A stretch of DNA of 64,000 nt from Hyalella azteca. Lineage: Eukaryota > Arthropoda > Malacostraca > Amphipoda > Hyalellidae. A program made the translations under genes and the position numbers. Positions 25,701 to 38,800 of this stretch are shown here, one piece after another (position 1 is the first letter of the stretch; each line of letters opens with the position of its first letter). The notes below the pieces were generated by a model. It saw only the letters and a program-made list of their open reading frames with translations, was not told where the DNA came from and made no database searches. Location of the stretch: contig NW_025931978.1 of assembly GCF_000764305.2 (NCBI RefSeq), positions 87,115 to 151,114 of the forward strand, read 5' to 3'.

Positions 25701-27940
25701 GCGGAGTAGATCAGGCAAGCAGAGGCAGAGTAGATTGCGCAAGTAGCAACAGGGACATAGTAGATAGAGTAAGTCAGTACGAGGCTGAGTGAGAGAGAAG
25801 GTTGCGGCAGTTCAGAGTTGACCCAACGGTCACATTAACATTAAGAGCCACAGGCTCTTTGCAGGAGTAGCTGTGACAGTGCGGCTAACACAACAGCAAC
25901 CTAAACATCATCAGCAGTAGTCAGCAACATCTTGCGTCTAAATTAGTCAGCATTAGCTGGTGCGACTGCAGCGCGTCAGCAACAGTATGCTTTAGTATCA
26001 GTGATATTACTACCAAGTACCAACATCAATAACAACAACTTACTGAGCATCACCGATTTGCACAACAGAAAATTGTAAGCCACAGCAATTCCAAAGCGCA
26101 GCAAGTCAATAACATAGACGACATGATAAATTCTCCTAATTTTAAAGCCAGGTCGATGACACGCATAGCCTGGAGATAATGGTAATGACTGACCTCGTCG
26201 ATCAGTTCAATCACCTGAAATTACTACTTCAATGGATTAAGATGGAATTAATTATTTCCATTTTAAGTTAGAAAAAGAATAACTCCGAACATAAATCTGC
26301 TTATCCCTCGTTTAAAACTAATTAAAAACCTAAATAAAAATATTCCAAACAGCAACACCCTAACCTGAAATGCACCCGGAGCTGGAGACATTTCATTATT
26401 TCATTCGAGATTAGATTCGACGACGACGGTGCGAAGAACGTGGACAAAGATCTGTCATTTTGTATTCGTCCCGAAGCTACAGGCTATTTAAATTATAACG
26501 AGAATTTATATGCTATTTCAAGTTATGCATGCATTTCTAAACATAGAGCCAGCGCAAATTCAATCTCACGTTTAATCTTTCAACCGTTGTTTGAATGGCT
26601 CCTGAATAATTTTAGAGGAGAAATGGTCAAATTAGTTTTCTCGTGTGAACTCGTGAGCGGAAGCTAATCAAAACGAAATTTAAATGACAACCAGGATCGA
26701 AAAAAGTTATTTTAGCATGCGTTGTTACAATACTGCGTCCAAAATACTGTGTCAAAAAACTAAATAGTTGAGCGAAATTCAAATTTTCCTGAGTATGGCA
26801 GTGCATGGCAACTACAGCGACGGCTGTGCTACGTGGCGTGACTGGAAGTCTGGAACGAGGGCCTACAGTGTTCCTGCACCCACTTCAATTATAGTTTTTA
26901 TCAGTGACTGTAAAATCCACTTCTGTTTTTGCAATGGGTGCAATAAATTCATTCCCCTGCTTCGGTTGCAATTAAGTCAATCTCCAACATTGGTTGCAAT
27001 AAAGTCGATCACCTACAACGGTTGAAATAATGCAAATCTCTTGCGACGGTTGCGTTTACGTCGATATCCTGAAACGGCAACAGACATTCCTAGTGGTGAT
27101 GCTGCCAAGACCGTTCTTGGTTTCGGTTGGTGGTGGTGGTATGGTGGTTGTGATGGTGTGTTGATGATGGCAGTATTGGTGATGTGCTGTTGGTGGTGAT
27201 GGTGGCTCAATGCAAACCCCTTAATCTGAAGAAGAAATGCAGTCAACCTCAAGCGAGCATTGCCAAGACCACGCTTGAAAAATAACAATTGTACCACTAA
27301 ACAGGTGTTGTTGTGCACTCTGAACCTGTATGGCAAAACACTTTATACACGAGTGTACAGCAACTACTCTAAACGTATCATTTAATAAACTACTCAAACA
27401 ACTGCTTCTTCCTTAATACTGCTGCACCACCATTTATACTACGGCGTCACTATTCGTACGACTGCGTCAATATTTATCCTACTGCGTCACTATATAACTG
27501 CATCCCCGCTTGCACTGCTGCTTCACCATCAACACAGGTGCACCATCATCATCATTACTACCATTCAGGCCCTCCGTCGCTAATTGATGTGTTGTCACAC
27601 ACACATGAACGCTGCATTACGACTAGTCGCTTTTGATGGCTATTAGTTCCATTCAAACGCTCAACGAATAATACGATACCAGATCTTTAGTTCTTTCATA
27701 TAACGTTCATGTTGTACGGTAAATTACTTTATAAAGGACGTGAAAAAAAATTAAAAAGTGTTTATAGGAATTAAAGGAGGCAGGCTGCACTGCATATGAT
27801 GAACGTTGATGGACGTGTATCATATTTATGAGTATAAATGTATTTATTAAATAAATGTTGAGATTTTTCAAAAAGATTAGTTGAGTCATAGTTGTATTTA
27901 TGGCTGATAATTCTTTGAATTGTGTGATAAACAGGCAATG

Positions 27941-28320
27941 GTTACTGACTCATTTGTCCCGTGAAGCACATGAAGCTTACGGCGCCCGACTCGAACTTTC
28001 GTCTACCTTTAACTCACGACACGTGCAGCTCACGACACGTGCAGCTCACGGCATGTTACTGACTCATTTGTCCCGTGAAGCACATGAAGCTTACGGCGCC
28101 CGACTAGAACTTTCGTCTACCTTTAGCTCACGACACGTGCAGCTCACGACAGGTGCAGCTCACGACAGGTGCAGCTCACGACACGTGCAGCTCACGGCAT
28201 GTGCAGCTCACGACAGGTGCAGCTCACGGCACGTGCAGCTCACGACATGTGCAGCTCACGGCATGTGCAGCTCACGGCATGTACAGCTCACGACATGTAC
28301 AGCTCACGACATGTGCAGCT
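27941..28320. repeat. 16-bp minisatellite within a roughly 114-bp duplication
   Basis: gttactgactcatttgtccc starts both at 27941 and at 28055, marking a 114-bp duplication. From about 28010 and again from 28124 the 16-bp unit gtgcagctcacgacat repeats, ending at the N at 28321. Confidence 0.9.
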
Positions 28321-28321
28321 N
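28321..28321. other. Single undetermined base (assembly gap)
   Basis: One n stands between the end of a 16-bp array and the start of an unrelated 20-bp array. True array lengths and the real distance here are unknown. Confidence 0.95.
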
Positions 28322-28510
28322 ACCTGACAACGCTGGCAGGGACCTGACAACGCTGGCAGGGACCTGACAACGCTGGCAGGGACCTGACAACGCTGGCAGG
28401 GACCTGACAACGCTGGCAGGGACCTGACAACGCTGGCAGGGACCTGACAACGCTGGCAGGGACCTGACAACGCTGGCAGGGACCTGACAACGCTGGCAGG
28501 GACCTGACGA
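28322..28510. repeat. 20-bp minisatellite, nine perfect copies
   Basis: The unit gacctgacaacgctggcagg is repeated without variation. Perfect homogeneity beside a gap suggests a longer collapsed array. Confidence 0.95.
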
Positions 28511-31500
28511 GACCAAGTGGCGTCTTGGCAGGAGCTTCAAGGTCAGCCAACGGCCAAAGAAATTCAATGCAGGGAAAAACCAGCGGCTGAAATGATCATT
28601 AATAGCTGCAGCTGACGCATCTGAGGCACGCTAGGGACACGTGCGGTGACATGGCTGCTTAATATTTGTGGAAGAAATATATACAGCGATTTGTTTTCTA
28701 AATAATATCTGAGTGAGATCTTGCAATAATAATCTTTTACATTTGTCGAAACGAAATCACAAGCTGTTACACTGGCAGCTATAACTGTACGACTAGCTGT
28801 AGAATGTACATCGTAATTTAAACACAGCAGGACGATTTGGTCTCAGTGCATTTGTCAATTCAAATTTAAATTCTTCAACTCGAGTCAAGAATTTTTCGAG
28901 ACACAATTGCGACCTGTAGGAAAGCTACATATATTATTCCTGATAATGTATTAATAAGCACGATAAATTATGTGTTTAAGATAATCAGCCAGTTAATCCA
29001 AGCGCACAGGGACAGAGCAACGGTCGCTTATAGCCACCTAAAGAAGCCCTGTAGGTAAATCGATCTCCAGCACCGAGCTGGCAGGAGTGCTATAGGCAAT
29101 CGATGTACACAGGATATTTGGCAGCATGCAAGGCGTCGTTTATGTTGCCCAAGGCACAACGTCAGCAATGTATACTTTAAGCGATAAAAACTGACTGTGT
29201 ATCCAGCGTACGTGCAGGTAACCGCGGCAGGACAGAGGTTCGGAAAAAGGGTTCTCAATTAGAAATAGTTTGAACTGATTGATTAACAACGACTATTGCT
29301 AATTTGATGTTCACGTAATAAATTAGCTTTTTCATCTTTTGGCTGATATATTAACAAATAATTATATAAAGATATTTCAAAGTATTTCCAAGCACAGTAC
29401 CGGTACGTAGTATCCACATACGAATTTTCCGGATGCGTAAACCGCGCGTGTGTTACGGAAACGGACTGACGAAAAGCATATTGTGGCATCAAGGAAAGGT
29501 TCTTAAGGTTTAATTTCCGGCAAGAAATTACGTCAATCTTTTGCACTATTTGATAGAAAACTTGGTGCACAACTTTGGCGTTTACAACTTTAAACTCGGA
29601 TGTGGCTAACAGTCTTACTACTAAGTTTAGCGAAAAAAAACACTACGAGGAACGTAATTTTTCTACAATTTATATGAAAATAATTCCTAAAATTGCATTG
29701 TCAATAAATTATTCATGCGATCAATCGAAGAAATGCAAGTGCACGTATAATAACGAAGCAAAATTGAGAAAAAAATTCTTGATTTAGTGTTTTGTTCACA
29801 TACGGACAGGAATGTTTTTATCGATAAACCTTTTTTTATCCTCGCTTCAGAAGAAGTTCTAGCTACGTATTGCGGTGTTGAAAAATATCGAAGAATTATT
29901 ACCGTTACAAATAAACTTGTGTGAATAATATTAGCTCTCAGAAAACATTATTCAAAAAAGGCTAATTTTGCGGGACTTTTTAGCACATTTTCTCATTTAT
30001 GGAAAAAAGGCGCTATTATGCTCGTCATGTCCAACCGTCTGTCTGTCCGTCGGTCCGTGACTTCACGTTTTCGTCGACGCGAAAATGCGCTCTCTGTCAC
30101 TCACTGCAGTGAGTACTGAGTTATATTTTTTTATGTGCACTGAGTGATGACGCTGAACCGTGGCCGCGTTATAAAGTGAGGTCACAAGTATACGGTCCAG
30201 GAGAGAGTTAATTACTCCGTTCACTAGGGGCTCCAGTCAGAGAATAACCTATGCGGATAGAGGTTATTTCTTCAATAAAATAACAGAGGCCACAGGGAAG
30301 TTCATTTACTGCGTGCAGGGCAAGAATCACAGCGTTTGTTTCACTTTCCTTTTACCCAGGTTTTTGTCGTAATTATTACAAATATAAAAATGTCTGGGCA
30401 CGAATATTGGCGAAGCTCAGTAGCATAGAATTTTGACTCACCAATTGCTGAGAGCAAGTAAGTATCGACGTCCTTCACACAGTGGAAGTAGGATCAATAC
30501 TGAGTAGAGTATAAACAGACGACACTGAACTGTGCCTCGCCAACAGTTCGTACAGCTGACCGGAATCAGTGCCACACACTGCAATATGTTCATTTGTTTT
30601 ATCAAAATTTAGGATCTATAATCCATGCATTACACCAATTTTATGCGCTAATAGTAAAAAAGAGCGAAGATAATTTTCTTGTCATTGTAACATTATTTTA
30701 TTAAAATATAGTGAGGTTTAAGATTGGTGTACGGTTCTCATAATTCAAGTCAAAACTTTGCATGTCAGTTTACAGGCCCACAGCTGATGTCTGATCACGT
30801 GATGCAAACAGAGAACAAAGAGAACTTCATGGTGGTGAATCAAAATGTACACTATGAAAAACAATTAGCATTTAATGTGTTGAAACTGAGGATAAGTAAA
30901 TACTGTGTTGAATATGGTACGAAAAATTTCAAAGTACCTTATTTATTGATATTAAAGTAAGTTGAACTACTTCACTTCGTGTCTCTGGCAGCTAGGAATG
31001 ACATTTTACACATCCCCGTGTTTGAATTTCAAGACGAGTTTCTTAATACATAATATATCGTGTTATGTGAAATTATACATTCTTTACTACAATTTTGCTT
31101 CTCAGATTTCAGTACCAATCTTATTTCAGTACCAAGTCCTATAAATATATGATACGACGACTTAGTTCATTGCGTCTCGGACAAATTTAATTTAAAACAA
31201 CCATTGGATACCGTTAAATTAGATGCAATTTTCACGTCAAAAATTTGAATTAGTGGCTTATTACTACGATTTTATTACGTTAGTTAGAAAATAATGCCTG
31301 ATATTTTGTCCTTTGCGAGTAATAAACCTTTAAAATAAAACTATTACCATCGGGGGCGAAATTTATAAAAAATCGCCCGGACAATAATTGCCATACGGAA
31401 GACCGGTCGGACAAAAGCGCGTGGGCGTTAGCGTGGGTTACAGCGTGGGCCAGCCCGGCCCTGAACCTGCCCTATACCAGCTCTGCCTTTAGCCACGTTT

Positions 31501-31932
31501 TATTCCCTCAATTCGTAACCAATAATTATGAAAGTTAATATATGCTTTAACATGCTTATTGCGCAGTCGCGACGATTTTTTGTAAAAAAAAAATAAAGTA
31601 TTCTTCTTCACCTTCAAGCCGTCATCAAGAAAAAAAAAGGTTATGCTTGTGCAGTGCAGCCGTATGAAGCGATGCAGTATGCGGAATTACGGATTCAAGT
31701 TTACAATTTAACTTTACATATCGCCTGTTTGCGCAGTTTCCAAAGTTTATAGCTGTTGTATCTTTATTCTGTTATTCATTTTCATACTGTTTCTGCTAAT
31801 AGAATAAATTATTTTATTCCTTTATGTTATGCAGAGTGCAGCTTTTATTTGGTCGAGGTCACGCTGCCCTTGCCAGCTCAGTCTTGTTATAAAATTGATA
31901 ATTTCCTTAAAGGAAATTATTGTATGGATGGT

Positions 31933-31965
31933 CCCAACTCCCAAAGGCAGGCTTTGGGAGTTGGG
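31933..31965. other. Perfect 14-bp stem, 5-base loop hairpin
   Basis: cccaactcccaaag (31933-31946) is followed by gcagg and the exact inverse ctttgggagttggg (31952-31965). Its role is unknown. Confidence 0.85.
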
Positions 31966-33283
31966 GCTACACCGGGTACTGGCTCAGCCTACGCTTAGTA
32001 CGCTACACTATACAGGCTACTTACGTATACGGGTATACTGTGGCAACGTTAGAATAATATAGACATTTGACGGTACTGGTAGTTCTCTTGACCAAGTTCC
32101 AACTTCAACTCCGCGCACTGCCCGGGCAGAGTGACAAAGCAGAGTTTTTTAGACTTCCTCAAGAGTCAAGTTCAAGATATGGCAATTGGCAAGATATTTC
32201 CTGACCATCCATATAATGAGACATCTGTGCCTCATGTAATGATGTAAAGACTAAAGAGTTCCATAATCATGGTATTGGTAAAATTCCAGGAAGTGGTTGG
32301 TCAAATAGCTCCACCAGAAAGACCAGAGCACTCCACACTTGAGGACTTGAGGTTGACTGGTTGAGGACTGGTGGCGTGATTTGAGGCCAATACTCTAGGC
32401 TAGACTACTAGAGTGCTTATTGTTAAGTACCTAAATACCTGTGATTTAGGTGCTGGAGTGCTATAGTGCGCTTGTCCAGGCTGTCATGCTCATTTTCCTA
32501 GTTTCCAGGGGGTTGCTGCTGTTCTGGTTCTGGCAACCATATTCCTCAATTATACATAAGATACATGGTCATTTAAAAGGCATTTAGAATACCACCACTC
32601 AACTCAACTTGCATTATTTGCATACATATACCATAATAAAAAAATTACCATCTATACCTAAAACTGTGGAAAAATTATCAGTAAGAATTGGTATTTGTGA
32701 AGGACATGTTATTGTCTGGGACTCTCAGTCTGGGTCAGTGCTGAGTGCCTGAGTCTGGGTCAGTGACCATCTTGCTTGCAACTGTGTTGGCTCTATGTTC
32801 TCAGTTCTGTATCAAAGGAAATGCCAAGTCAGCCAAGAGCTTGGACTACAGTCACCAGGCAGCGATCCATCATGGCCTGGGACTGCTATGTCCCAAACAA
32901 GTACCAAGATTAGCTACCAAGAAAGTGGGTCACTGGGTGAATATCAAAAGATTATTGGCAACACATCAGTAGCAAAATTTATGCCTTTAGAAGATCTTGC
33001 TGACACATTTGGATTGAAATTATTGCATTTTAGAAATTACTGCCTTACTTTCATGCCAGTTATGCACATTTGCCATATTGATCAAAATGCTCATATGTCT
33101 GCCAATAATCAGGCTGTTGCCTGGAGGCTTATGTGGTTTATGAACACCCTCCTATCAGTGTTTATTTATCCATGTTATCTTCCCCCGGCCTTACCTTGTA
33201 ACTTACCCAAATGCCTGTGTTCTTTTCTGTTTGAGTCTTGGCCACAGATATTCATAAACTATGAAGCTGAGCCCAATGTATGC

Positions 33284-33321
33284 CTGTCTCTTATACACAT
33301 CTAGATGTGTATAAGAGACAG
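33284..33321. other. Nextera mate-pair junction adapter left in the assembly
   Basis: 33284-33302 is CTGTCTCTTATACACATCT and 33303-33321 is its exact inverse. The first is the 19-bp Tn5 mosaic end used in Nextera kits, and the abutted pair is the known circularisation junction of Nextera mate-pair libraries. It is not biological sequence here. The flanks may be two ends of one library fragment rather than neighbours. Confidence 0.97.
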
Positions 33322-33975
33322 GTCTTACAGAGAGAGTAGAACTTGAGTGAATGCGTCTTAGAGGGAGAGTAGAACTTGAGTGAATGTTTCATAGAGGGAG
33401 AGTAAAACTTGAGTGAATGCGTCTTAGAGAGAGAGAAGAACTTGAGTGAATGCATCTTAGAGAGAGAGAAGAACTTGAGTGAATGCGTCTACAGGGAGAG
33501 TAGAACTTGAGTGAATGCGTCTGAGAGGGAGAGTAGAACTTGAGTGAATGTGTCTTAGAGGGAGAGTAAAACTTGAGTGAATGCGTCTTAGAGAGAGAGA
33601 AGAACTTGAGTGAATGCATCTTAGAGGGAGAGTAGAACTTGAGTGAATGTTTCATAGAGGGAGAGTAGAACTTGAGTGAATGTGTCTTAGAGGGAGAGTA
33701 AAACTTGAGTGAATGCATCTTAGAGGGAGAGTAAAACTTGAGTGAATGCGTCTTAGAGGGAGAGTAGAACTTGAGTGAATGCGTCTGAGAGGGAGAGTAG
33801 AACTTGAGTGAATGTGTCTTAGAGAGAGAGTAGAACTTGAGTGAATGTGTCTTAGAGGGAGAGTAGAACTTGAGTGAATGTGGCTTAGAGAGAGAGTAGA
33901 ACTTGAGTGAATGCGTCTTAGAGGGAGAGTAGAACTTGAGTGAATGCGTCTTAGAGGGAGAGTAGAACTTGAGTG
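33322..33975. repeat. 33-bp minisatellite, about 20 copies
   Basis: The unit gtgaatgcgtcttagaggga + gagtagaacttga is repeated with small variants. The 33-bp period gives open frames such as HSLKFYSPSKT repeats on the minus strand, which I do not take as protein. The array starts at the adapter, so its left boundary is unreliable. Confidence 0.95.
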
Positions 33976-35860
33976 AATCTACTGCAATGTACTGTTGAGT
34001 AATTATTTCCTTTTATAAAAGTATAATGGATAGATTTTAATTTTCTCTATATGTGCTGTATTGTTGTGATATTTGAGGAGTAATGTTACCCCTCGAAATA
34101 CAGCGTTTTTAGCAATATTATCGGTTAGGGGGAAATATGGTGTGGCCAGTTAGCTTGTAAATATTCTAGATCTGATTCAGGATCAGCAGTGTTTGGAATC
34201 AGGAGCTGACGCCAAGGTTTGTGATACAAAATATTACTAGAAATTAAGTATAAGCAGTACAGGAAGATAACCTACTTCGTGTTCTTTATTCCCACTATGG
34301 ACGCCAGAGAATTGAAAAGGCGGCTTGCCTTCTGGATTTTTAGCGAAGTCTAATCAACGTGGAAAAACTGTCCACTAATGTTGTTTTAATTTTCAAGCGC
34401 CGTGCGCGTAGAGTAGCTACCATCACTTTCCTACCTACCTCGACCTTCATTAACGCCGTGAAAAAGTTCACAACACTTTGAAAACTTCGCTAAATTCTTC
34501 GTTTTGACTGGGAAACAAAAAATCAACAAGAAGTTGACATCAATTTAGTAAGTGGGATACATCTTGACCTTATATTATTGTGAGATACGTCTTGATCGTA
34601 GCATTGACATCTCCCTTCGTCACTTGACCGCGGATTCGCTGGCATACGACAAATTGAACACATTGCTTCTGGAGGCCCGCAGTCGTCAAAGCAACTCAAC
34701 ATCGGTGTTCTTATTTTGGCCCAAATGATCCTGTACCGAAAATACCTAATTTTATTGACGCGAAAACTTGGCTCATCTGCGAAAAAATTAAAACTGTCTG
34801 AGCGCGTCCTGGTTACCCATGGAAAAAGAAGTTGCAGGAAAATTCAAGCGTTGGCCGGTCGTTTCTGAAAGTTCTGGCAACTGCATGGTTTATCTGCACG
34901 AACTCCAGAGCAGAAACGAGTGGAAACTGACGACAAGATTGGGCAGTAGCGATTTCATCTTGATCTGCTTTGACGAAAAATTTGTATTATTAAACAAACG
35001 GCGTGTATTATTGTGTGTTATTCCGGCGCTGTGAGATCGGTAACTTTGCGTCTCGTGAATAGCAAACTCGACGTCAAGAGGTGTTTCTGGAGTGGATGCC
35101 ACCCTCAGCCGTGCTCGTCGTTAATCAGCCTTCGCAAAATTCCTTGAATTTGACGAGATATTGATTGTGCTGATGGGACGTGACTGTCGTTTCGACAATG
35201 ACGATGGTTTGATCTCAACATTTGGAAGTTCAAACCTCATTTCATTAGACGGCGCTTGCGACGCTTCTTCAGCTGGCTACCGAAGTTCCTATATGCATCA
35301 CATTTGCATACGTATCATTTGAGCGTATATAGACACGATGGGTCTCTTAGCAAGTTAGCTGACATTTTCAGTAGCGACTTTGATATAATTTTTTTGTTCG
35401 ATACTTCTCTATCAGTCGTTGAAAATTTTGCTTTCCTTTATTGGTTGAAGATTTTAATATGAGGAGTGATTTAGTTTGACTATTTCACAATTTTATCGTC
35501 TCAAATTTTAGTCAACAGATTAATATGAATTTAGAGGTTGAATTTCGGTGTTTAGGCAGGCATTCTCTTCACCATTAAGTTGCATAACTAAAGGGTTGCC
35601 AAACTCTTCAAATATTGAGCTGTATTTGTGTTGTCATTTTCATATTATTCAAATTTGAACCATAATTGTTTTTTTTTCTGTTGAAAATTTTTTTGATTAG
35701 TCTGTCTAAAAACCAAGACCAATTCCCCTAGTCTAAGTCCACTTTGCTTCACATTGAGTTTTTTCATTTATTTTGAGATGGCCTCTATAAATATTTTTGT
35801 GAATGTAATGATTTTTAATATTTTTTTCAGAGAGTGAATAATATATACTTGAAATTAGAA

Positions 35861-38800
35861 ATGGAGCATTCAATAGATGGAGATTTTGAAATGAGTGTGA
35901 CCTCCAAGAAACGTGACCTCACTCACGTTGACGATGTGGAAGAGCGACCTGGCAAGATGAAGACATTCGTGACTAGTTCAATGGCTACCAAACCAACAGA
36001 TCTGTCTGTTGATGCGGTTAATTCAAGCGCAGATGAGGCTGGAACATCAGCGGCTGGAAACTTGGACGGTGCTGGAACGTCAGGGTACAACAGAGTCGCT
36101 GCGTCATACGCTGATGATCAGGAAGATGATGAATGGTTGCAATCTCACCACAGGACGCTATGTGAAATGTTCCCTGATGCTGACCCGGAATATCTGTTAT
36201 TAAAGTAAGTTTAATTAGTCTGTTAATATGTTTTATTGTAATGTCATTTTAATTATACGCTGTTTTGAATGTTCATAAGCCATAACCGTTCATTTCATGA
36301 TCAACCTCTGAGGATTATATTTAATTTGCTGATTGTAATTGTGATTTATTCACAAAGTTGTTGCAATAATTAAGATGCTTATTTACATGGCATCACTTCA
36401 CTCAGTCCCATTGTTTGCTCCTCTCCAGATGCGCAGAAGTCGAGCCTTGCGGCGCTCGCTTTGAAGCCCTCGTTGTGGAGCTCATGGATACCAAGAATTA
36501 TCCCAAGATGCAGGACTATATTTCCAGGACAAAACGCATGGAAATGCGTAAAAAGTTCCTAGATGATATGACTGTTCCTGAGTTCTTGGAGCTTTTCGAA
36601 GATCCCGAAAAGGTAATTTGGTCCAGTATTAAGACACGTCATCACTGTTAAGGAATATATTCAAGTTTTTATTAGTTTAAAGATCATATATTCTAAATAA
36701 TTCGAAAGTTCTTCTTAATTGTTGCTTGTCTTGTCTGACCACGGCGCACACACTGCTCTATTCAAAACATATCTTGCGACCTAGTCTCAACCGAGACAAT
36801 ATTGTTCACATAAGGGCTCAAGCGGACTCTGATAATTGTTGTTACTCATGTTATACTTGAACAGGTGTTCAACGACCACAACAAGGTGATGAATCTCCAG
36901 TACCGCCACAACTCGCGGGCCCAGCTGCTCAATGACCTGCCTTACCATTATGCCAAAGATGTCGACCGCGTCCTCAACGCCAATAACTACCACTACCTTC
37001 CGTCCTTGCGCGAACTTAAGGTAACGTGTTGCAACGCTACTTAGTAGTTCATCTTATGTTCTCTTCTTTAATGAACAGCTTCTACCTACCGTCCCTGCGC
37101 CGACTTCAGGTAACGTGTTGCAACGCTACTTAGTAGTTCATCTTATGTTCTCTTCTTTAATGAACAGCTTCTACCTACCGTCCCTGCGCTGACTTCAGGT
37201 AACGTGTTGCAACGCTACTTAGTAGTTCATCTTATGCTCTCTTCTTTAATGAAATGCTTCTATATTTAAGTTCTTCGGCACTCATACCACATCCTGTTCT
37301 CAAGGTGTCAAGGTATTAGTCTTTTATCTATTTCCTTCTTTCTATTTATGTGTATAGAAAACTTTGATTGAACTGCTGATCGATTTTCATCTATGATTAT
37401 TTATTTGTTCGTACTCCAGACAATGATATATAATAAAACATAAGATTTCAATGCAATATTATCTATATTGTGATTTTGTATCGTTATTTTTTTGTTTCCA
37501 CTAATCCTTTGTCTCCGCCTTCTTTTGGATGGTAAAGTTTCTCGCCCCCATAATGTAGCTATTTTGTTTATACAGTCCGAATACTTTGACCGGCGTAGAA
37601 TCAAGCGCAAAGAAACTCCGATCAGCGGCGAACTCGAAGACTTCTTCCTGAAGGAGCTTTACTACGCGCGCATGGAGGAGTCCATAGGAAGGCACCGCGC
37701 GGCCCAGGAGGAGGCCAAGAAGGAGGTTTTCGCTGCAGCAAAAGATGCCGGACTGCTGCGCACGTGTACCATTTGTTGTGAAGACGAAATACTTGAAGAA
37801 GACATGCGGGCTTGTGCCAGTCTTGATTCCCCGCACCTCTTCTGTAAAACTTGTGTTGGGAGGTTGGTAAATCTCATGTCTTTTGTAAGTTCATTTTTCT
37901 TCAAATTCGCCCTAGTTCATTCTTGTCTATTTGTAAAATTTATAAAGTTACGACCATTTTGTGTTCACTGTTCAAAATTTCATTTTTGAAAAAAAATTGG
38001 ACATGACTGCAACATTTGCGTATATCCAAGCATTTTATTTCATTATGTTGAATGGTGCAAAGGAATTGCTCTGCCTTTATTTGCTGGTAAAATGTGTCAA
38101 GTACTTTTTGCTTATTTGTATTGAAATGTATGAGCTCAGCTAGGATTAGTTTTTCCTCTACTTGGGCAATGCAACTATCGAACGCTTGGCAACCTTTTAT
38201 GTATTACTCGTCAATTTCATTCTTCCTAAATACAGAATGGCCTATAAATGTAGAGAACTACTGCCTTTACTCTGCCACCGCTTAGGATTTTTTTGTGAGT
38301 ATAACTTTAACTTTGGCTTATTTTCTGTAGATATTGCGAGGAGCAGATCGGGCAAGGAAGTTTAAAATTTGCCTGCTGTGACAGCTCGTGCAAGGAAGAG
38401 TTTTCCCTTAACGTCATCAAGACTGTACTTAAATCCTCGGTATTCTCAAACTTACTGAAGAGGAAGCAAGCCGAGGAGATCATGGCTGCTGGTATCGCTG
38501 ATCTCGAGTGTTGTCCTTTCTGCAATTTCGCCACAATTATGCCCAATAAAGAGGATAAGGTTTGTTTGTTTGCTTAATATACTTTATAGGCTGCTATATG
38601 CCTTCATTCTCTGGACACAATTGGCATTCCCTCATTCCCATATTTTGTGTCGGTTTTGTGTCTTGTATTGTTTCATTTTCACTTTAGGGAATTCTTGTTC
38701 TAATAATGCAAAGTTTGTATTATTTCTGCTATTGTTATAAAAAATTTCCAATGACGTTGCCTGTCATCTAACTTCTTTCTTGTGACCTAAAATATTGCTT

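Larger units (their letters stand above)
15671..35830. other. Gene-poor 20-kb region
   Basis: I see no exon here that I can assign to a known family. It contains the repeats, hAT element, gap and adapter listed separately, GGT/GAT-rich simple sequence near 27120-27200, and otherwise unique AT-rich DNA. The promoter and 5' untranslated exons of the TP53INP-like gene (minus, possibly 16.2-17.4 kb, where CpG is richer) and of RNF216 (plus, possibly 34.6-35.3 kb) are expected within it, but I cannot place them. Open frames of 90-170 codons occur but show no recognisable domain. Confidence 0.6.

Noticed and set aside
27900..28567. Repeat-encoded frames on both strands across the N
   Set aside because: They are translations of 16-bp and 20-bp arrays and cross an assembly gap.
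33389..33718. Minus-strand repeat protein with HSLKFYSPSK units
   Set aside because: It is the translation of a 33-bp minisatellite next to an adapter artefact, with no start context or homology.
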